Source of the DNA: Thermoguttaceae bacterium
GTDB lineage: Bacteria; Planctomycetota; Planctomycetia; Pirellulales; Thermoguttaceae
Direction of reading: 5' to 3'
Length of the DNA: 10,161 nucleotides
NCBI GenBank assembly: GCA_024653385.1
Contig: JANLFZ010000118.1
Span: 681 to 10,841, forward strand
Shown here piece after piece: positions 7,383-10,161 of the stretch. The number at the start of each line of letters is the position of its first letter. Within the stretch, counting starts at the first letter, position 1. The translations under genes were made by a program, and so were the position numbers. Below the pieces are notes generated by a model. The model was not told the origin of the DNA and searched no databases. It saw nothing but the letters and a program-made list of their open reading frames with translations.

Positions 7383-7420
7383 CTCGGGCCGGGGAACGGG
7401 CTGTGTGGGGTTCCCCCGAG
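7383..7420 (-). promoter_or_regulatory. Stable hairpin in the leader of the DUF1598 gene
   Basis: CTCGGG (7383-7388) pairs with CCCGAG (7415-7420), and inside it GGAAC (7393-7397) pairs with GTTCC (7410-7414), leaving a 4-base bulge and a 12-base loop. In the mRNA it ends 6 bases before the AAGGAG ribosome site, so it may influence translation, RNA stability or early termination. It does not match a riboswitch class I recognise. Confidence 0.45.
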
Positions 7421-7466
7421 GCTCCCCTGTTCCGCAAACGCGCACGAAGACAAGAGACACCAACAG

Positions 7467-7472
7467 AGTATA
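7467..7472 (-). promoter_or_regulatory. Possible sigma70 -10 element (TATACT) for the DUF1598 gene
   Basis: TATACT on the minus strand sits in an AT-rich patch. The nearest -35-like hexamer, TTGCAA (7500-7495), is 22 bases away, which is too far for a standard promoter. It could be a secondary promoter or simply the melting region of the sigma54-like promoter just upstream. Confidence 0.25.
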
Positions 7473-7495
7473 GACTAATTACGCTTGTAGGGGTT

Positions 7496-7510
7496 TGCAA
7501 GGAAATAGCC
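7496..7510 (-). promoter_or_regulatory. Candidate sigma54 (-24/-12) promoter for the DUF1598 gene
   Basis: Read on the minus strand, AGGCTATTTCCTTGCA has the invariant GG (7510-7509) and GC (7498-7497) separated by exactly 10 bases, with a perfect -12 element TTGCA. The -24 element keeps GGC of TGGCAC but not the rest. Transcription would start near 7485, about 120 bases before the ATG at 7363. The neighbouring divergent gene encodes a sigma54 activator, which raises the likelihood. Confidence 0.5.
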
Positions 7511-7539
7511 TATCGCCCGACCTGCCTGTCATGGGGTTG

Positions 7540-7579
7540 CGGCAAGCCGACCCACGGCAACGAGCGACCTCTTGCCGTG
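7540..7579. promoter_or_regulatory. Candidate enhancer: inverted repeat CACGGCAA-N11-TTGCCGTG plus extra half-site
   Basis: Perfect 8-bp arms lie at 7553-7560 and 7572-7579, with a further CGGCAA half-site at 7540-7545, 15 bp before the matching half-site. The centre (about 7566) is about 80 bp upstream of the start expected from the sigma54-like promoter, which is where activators with Fis-type DNA-binding domains usually bind. A related TTGCCA at 7652-7657 overlaps the -35 of the activator's own promoter. The alternative is an RNA hairpin. Confidence 0.45.
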
Positions 7580-7585
7580 CAGGTC

Positions 7586-7632
7586 CGTCCCAGGAGGGAC
7601 GCCACGCCGGCCCAGGAACCCCCTTATAGGGG
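7586..7632. other. Two further perfect hairpins in the divergent intergenic region
   Basis: CGTCCC-AGGA-GGGACG (7586-7601) and CCCCT-TAT-AGGGG (7620-7632) are perfect inverted repeats. They are bracketed by AGGTCC (7581-7586) and GGACCT (7663-7668), which are complementary over long range. The role is unknown: an operator, a terminator for upstream antisense transcription or a structured RNA are all possible. The rest of 7364-7773 holds no gene that I can support. Confidence 0.35.
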
Positions 7633-7651
7633 CATATTCGTGTCGAGGTTC

Positions 7652-7681
7652 TTGCCAAGCGGGGACCTCGGGCGTTATCCT
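7652..7681 (+). promoter_or_regulatory. Probable sigma70-type promoter of the sigma54 activator gene
   Basis: TTGCCA (7652-7657), an 18-base spacer and TATCCT (7676-7681) would start transcription near 7688, leaving a leader of about 86 bases before the GTG at 7774. The -35 overlaps a TTGCCA half-site like those of the putative enhancer, so the gene may regulate itself. Confidence 0.4.
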
Positions 7682-7773
7682 AAAGGTGTGATGTTCGATT
7701 CTGCCGCACCCGATGGGGTGGTCCGAACCCCGGCGGTATTGCTTTTCGTCGCCTGTTCGCGCGGGAGTCTGCG

Positions 7774-9783
7774 GTGGCCGACCTGGCGTATCTGGTGATC
7801 CGCGAAGGCACCAAATGGACGGACGTGTTCCGGCTCGTCCCCGGGCAGTCGGTGACCATCGGTCGGGCTCCCACCAACCAGATCGTCATCAAGGACGAGC
7901 GGTGCAGCCGCAACCATGCCGAGTTGTTCGTCAGCCAGGACCAGTGGGTGCTCCGCGATTTGGAGAGCCGCAACGGGACGCTGGTGGGAGAGCATCGGAT
8001 TTCGGGCGACTGCGTGCTGCGACCCGGCGACGTGATCCGCATTGGGCGATGCCAATTGGTGTTCGTTCACACCCTGACGCAGGCGTTCAGCGACTCGATG
8101 CCCTTGCGGCGGCCGGAGGAGGAGGTCGAGGCGACCGCCGCCGGGCCTTTGCCGGACGACGGGTCCGACGTGCTGGCCGCGTACGAACCGACCACGATCA
8201 TGCACCGGCGCGGCCAGAGCCGGTTTCTCAAATCGGCGGGCGAGGGGCCCAGCATCGCGAAGATGGGCGAGGCGGCCGCCCGGCTGTGCCGCCTGGCGTT
8301 CGAGCTGGCCAACACGCCCGACATCGTCAAGATGTGCGAACTGGCCCTGGCCGGTTTGTTCGAGAGCGTGCAGATCGACGCGGGGGCGATCTTGCTCTTG
8401 CCGCGCGACATGCCCACGCCGCGCGCGGTGGACCTCGAGGTGGTGTCGTCGCGCACCACGTCCGAGCGGCGTTATCACCGCGTGCCGAATTTCCTCGCCA
8501 GCACGGTCATGCGCGAGGGCGAGGCGGTGCTGGCGCGCAACGTGCTGGGCGACAGCTCGGTGGGCAGCCGCGACAGCAAGGGCGAGATCCCCGCCGTCAG
8601 CGTCATCTGCGCGCCGATCCGCCGGGGCCAGCAGGTGCTCGGGTTGATCCACCTGTACTCGACCGATCCGAAGCGCGTGCCCGATCCGGAGGACCTCGAG
8701 TTCACCCTGGCCGTGGCCGACTCGGTCGCCGTGGCGCTGGCCAATCTCACGCGCCAGCAGGAGCTGACCGAGCACCTCGCCCAGATCCGCAACGAGAACG
8801 TCGAGCTGCGCGAACGCCTGGGGGTCGAGAGCGAGATTGTCGGCCAAAGCCAGGCGATCCGCGAGATCACCGAGCAGATCGCGCGCGCGGCGGCAAGCAA
8901 GGCCACGCTGTTGATTCGCGGGGAGAGCGGCTCGGGCAAGGAGTTGGTGGCCAGGGCCGTCCATTACAGCAGCCCGCGCAAGAAGGGTCCCTTCGTGTGC
9001 CTCAACTGCGCCGCCTTGTCCGAGGACTTGCTGGCCAGCGAGTTGTTCGGCCACGAGCGCGGCGCGTTCACCGGGGCCACGGAACGCATGATCGGCAAGT
9101 TCGAGGCCGCGCACGGCGGCACGCTGATGCTCGACGAGATCGGCGAGATGGGCATGGGCATCCAGGCCAAGTTCCTCCGCGTGCTCGAAGGCCACCCCTT
9201 CGAGCGCGTCGGCGGCAGCAAGCCCGTGCAGGTCGATGTGCGCGTCATCGCCGCCACGAACCGCGACCTCGAGAAGGACGCGGCCGAGGGCCGCTTCCGG
9301 CGCGATCTGTTCTTCCGCCTCCGCGTGCTGGAAATCGTCGTGCCCGCCCTGCGCAAACGGCCCGAAGACATCGTCCTGTTGGCGACCCATTTCCTCGAAC
9401 GCTTCCGCGACGAAACCGGCCGGAAGATCCGCGGCTTTACGCCCCGGGCCTTGGAGCAACTGCGCGCCTACCGGTGGCCCGGCAACGTGCGCGAGCTGAA
9501 GAACGTGATCGAACGGGCCGTGGTCCTTTGCCGCGGCGACCTGATCGACCAGGAAGACCTGTTGCTCTCGAAACTCGCCACCGCGGGCGATACCGCCGAA
9601 AGCCCCATGATCGGCAAGTTCATGCCCTGCTCGCTGGACGACATGGAGCGGCAACACATCCTGGCCACGCTCCGCCACACCAACTGGAACAAGAGCCGCG
9701 CGTCGATCCTCCTGGGCATCGAACGCTCGACGCTCGATCGGAAGATCCGCCGCTACGGTTTGGTCGAAGAACACGGTCCCTAA
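7774..9783 (+). CDS. FHA-GAF-AAA+ sigma54-dependent transcriptional activator
   Basis: This 669-residue cytosolic enhancer-binding protein remodels RNA polymerase holding sigma54 to start transcription. The N-terminal FHA domain (about 6-98) keeps the phosphothreonine-binding signature: GR (30-31), SRNH (45-48) and NGT (67-69). A flexible linker (about 100-160) holds EPTTIM (138-143). A GAF sensory domain follows (about 165-325), then a short coiled coil (325-350). The AAA+ domain has Walker A GESGSGKE (383-390), an intact sigma54-contacting GAFTGA (430-435), Walker B LMLDE (451-455), the sensor ATNRD region (494-498), FRRDLFFRL and WPGNVREL (568-575). A Fis-type helix-turn-helix closes the protein (about 620-662). 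There is no receiver domain, so input is probably Ser/Thr phosphorylation plus a GAF ligand. The GTG start is supported by GGGAG six bases upstream (7763-7767) and by the FHA strand beginning right there. It is divergent from the DUF1598 gene, its likely target. Confidence 0.93.
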   Translation: MADLAYLVIREGTKWTDVFRLVPGQSVTIGRAPTNQIVIKDERCSRNHAELFVSQDQWVLRDLESRNGTLVGEHRISGDCVLRPGDVIRIGRCQLVFVHTLTQAFSDSMPLRRPEEEVEATAAGPLPDDGSDVLAAYEPTTIMHRRGQSRFLKSAGEGPSIAKMGEAAARLCRLAFELANTPDIVKMCELALAGLFESVQIDAGAILLLPRDMPTPRAVDLEVVSSRTTSERRYHRVPNFLASTVMREGEAVLARNVLGDSSVGSRDSKGEIPAVSVICAPIRRGQQVLGLIHLYSTDPKRVPDPEDLEFTLAVADSVAVALANLTRQQELTEHLAQIRNENVELRERLGVESEIVGQSQAIREITEQIARAAASKATLLIRGESGSGKELVARAVHYSSPRKKGPFVCLNCAALSEDLLASELFGHERGAFTGATERMIGKFEAAHGGTLMLDEIGEMGMGIQAKFLRVLEGHPFERVGGSKPVQVDVRVIAATNRDLEKDAAEGRFRRDLFFRLRVLEIVVPALRKRPEDIVLLATHFLERFRDETGRKIRGFTPRALEQLRAYRWPGNVRELKNVIERAVVLCRGDLIDQEDLLLSKLATAGDTAESPMIGKFMPCSLDDMERQHILATLRHTNWNKSRASILLGIERSTLDRKIRRYGLVEEHGP

Positions 9784-9837
9784 CGGCTCACGGCGCGCGA
9801 CGAGGCCCTGCCATCACCGGGGAATTACCCCAACAGC

Positions 9838-9867
9838 GGGCCCCCTGGTGTGTGCCCCTCTTGTTTT
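9838..9867 (+). terminator. Weak terminator-like sequence after the activator gene
   Basis: GGGC (9838-9841) can pair with GCCC (9854-9857), followed by the T-rich CTCTTGTTTTC. The stem is only 4 bp. A second small hairpin, GGGG-AATTA-CCCC (9819-9831), precedes it without a T-run. Together they may end the activator transcript, but neither is strong. Confidence 0.22.
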
Positions 9868-9888
9868 CTCGACACCCCATCTTATAAT
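9861..9888 (+). promoter_or_regulatory. Strong sigma70-type promoter for the small secreted protein
   Basis: TTGTTT (9861-9866), a 16-base spacer and a perfect TATAAT (9883-9888) stand out in GC-rich DNA. Transcription would start near 9895, giving a leader of about 110 bases. The rest of 9784-10006 holds no supported gene. Confidence 0.7.
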
Positions 9889-9901
9889 GCCCGCGCAAAC
9901 G

Positions 9902-9928
9902 GTCCCGACTAGGGGTTGGTTTCGGGAC
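9902..9928 (+). promoter_or_regulatory. Leader hairpin near the 5' end of the last transcript
   Basis: GTCCCGA (9902-9908) pairs perfectly with TCGGGAC (9922-9928) around a 13-base loop, starting within about 8 bases of the predicted transcript start. A 5'-terminal stem of this kind often protects an mRNA from decay; a regulatory role is also possible. Confidence 0.4.
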
Positions 9929-10006
9929 AGGAAGCGACGTGGCGCATGGAAGTCCTTTGTGGAATCCGGCTTGTCTTGGTCAACAGCAGCGACAAAGGAG
10001 GTTCCC

Positions 10007-10161
10007 ATGGTGTTCCGCGGTGTGATGATGGTGTGTTCGGTCATGGTGGTGGCGCTGGCGGGCCTGCCCGCAATGGCTGACGAGGGCTCCGCTCCGGCGC
10101 CGTGCGGCCCGGCCGTCGCGCCGTGCCAGCCTGCTGCTATCCAGTATGTCGAGAAGACCAT
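10007..10161 (+). CDS. Small secreted Cys/Pro-rich protein, 3' end outside the window
   Basis: Fifty-one complete codons are present before the window ends. Residues 1-24 form a Sec signal peptide (hydrophobic Met/Val-rich core, LPAMA before Asp25). The mature start is rich in Ala, Pro and Cys (APCGPAVAPC), then QYVEKT. There is no lipobox, since Cys10 lies inside the hydrophobic core. The start is supported by AAAGGAGG (9994-10001) five bases before the ATG and by the promoter at 9861-9888. Planctomycetes have exported proteins with repeated short Val/Thr/Tyr motifs after such a start; whether this is one cannot be told from the visible part. Function is not recognised. Confidence 0.75.
   Translation, partial: MVFRGVMMVCSVMVVALAGLPAMADEGSAPAPCGPAVAPCQPAAIQYVEKT

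Noticed and set aside
7647..7660. A second GG-N10-GC pattern on the plus strand
   Set aside because: The -12 side reads CAAGC rather than TTGC and the -24 side reads AGGTTC, so only the invariant dinucleotides match.
6350..7798. A 482-codon plus-strand frame opposite the DUF1598 gene and running through the intergenic region
   Set aside because: It is a mirror of the minus-strand coding sequence, with no domain and no supported start. Its end overlaps the activator gene in another frame.
7675..9774. A 699-codon minus-strand frame opposite the sigma54 activator
   Set aside because: It is a shadow of the activator; the His/Ala/Gly/Arg-rich translation has no domain and there is no ribosome site.
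9946..10080. A short frame starting at ATG 9946 in the leader of the last gene
   Set aside because: It overlaps the secreted-protein gene in another frame, and its translation shows no signal peptide or domain. The start at 10007 has the better ribosome site.
9814..10161. A minus-strand frame at the right end
   Set aside because: It runs antisense through the clear promoter, ribosome site and signal peptide of the plus-strand gene and has no domain.
1..10161. tRNA, rRNA, CRISPR array, insertion sequence or prophage
   Set aside because: I saw no cloverleaf-like or rRNA-like stretches, no regularly spaced repeats, and no transposase, integrase or phage genes.

Overview
The window is high-GC bacterial DNA that most likely comes from a planctomycete (Planctomycetota, probably Pirellulales-like). 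Four things suggest this: an exported DUF1598-type protein, a family I know only from planctomycetes; a large secreted glycosidase-like protein carrying a malectin domain; an FHA-GAF-sigma54 activator; and a short intergenic sequence at the left edge resembling a repeat common in these genomes. The assignment is by recognition, not by a search.

Layout. Bases 1-100 hold no gene, only the putative dispersed repeat. On the minus strand, a secreted glycoside-hydrolase-like protein (865-3858) and a short-chain dehydrogenase (101-862) lie two bases apart and form an operon read from a good sigma70-type promoter at 3905-3934. Divergent from it, on the plus strand, are a cytosolic TPR protein (4066-4842) and a PilT-type retraction ATPase (4891-5985). 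Converging on pilT is the exported DUF1598-type protein (5999-7363, minus). A 410-base non-coding region follows, and then a plus-strand FHA-GAF-AAA+-Fis sigma54 activator (7774-9783). The window ends in the first 51 codons of a small secreted protein (10007-10161) behind a clear sigma70 promoter and a structured leader.

How the parts may work together. The hydrolase and dehydrogenase look like a carbohydrate-use pair: polymer attack outside the cytoplasm and oxidation or reduction of a product inside. TPR plus PilT points to type IV pilus retraction or a related surface machine, but no PilB, PilC or pilin gene is present.

The most interesting region is 7364-7773. It holds a sigma54-like promoter (GG-N10-GC with a perfect TTGCA -12 element) pointing at the DUF1598 gene. 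About 80 bp upstream of the expected start is a perfect 8-bp inverted repeat, CACGGCAA-N11-TTGCCGTG, placed where an enhancer for a sigma54 activator would sit. The divergent neighbour encodes exactly such an activator. I infer a local switch in which a phosphothreonine-sensing (FHA) activator drives an exported planctomycete protein of unknown function. No binding or expression data support this yet.
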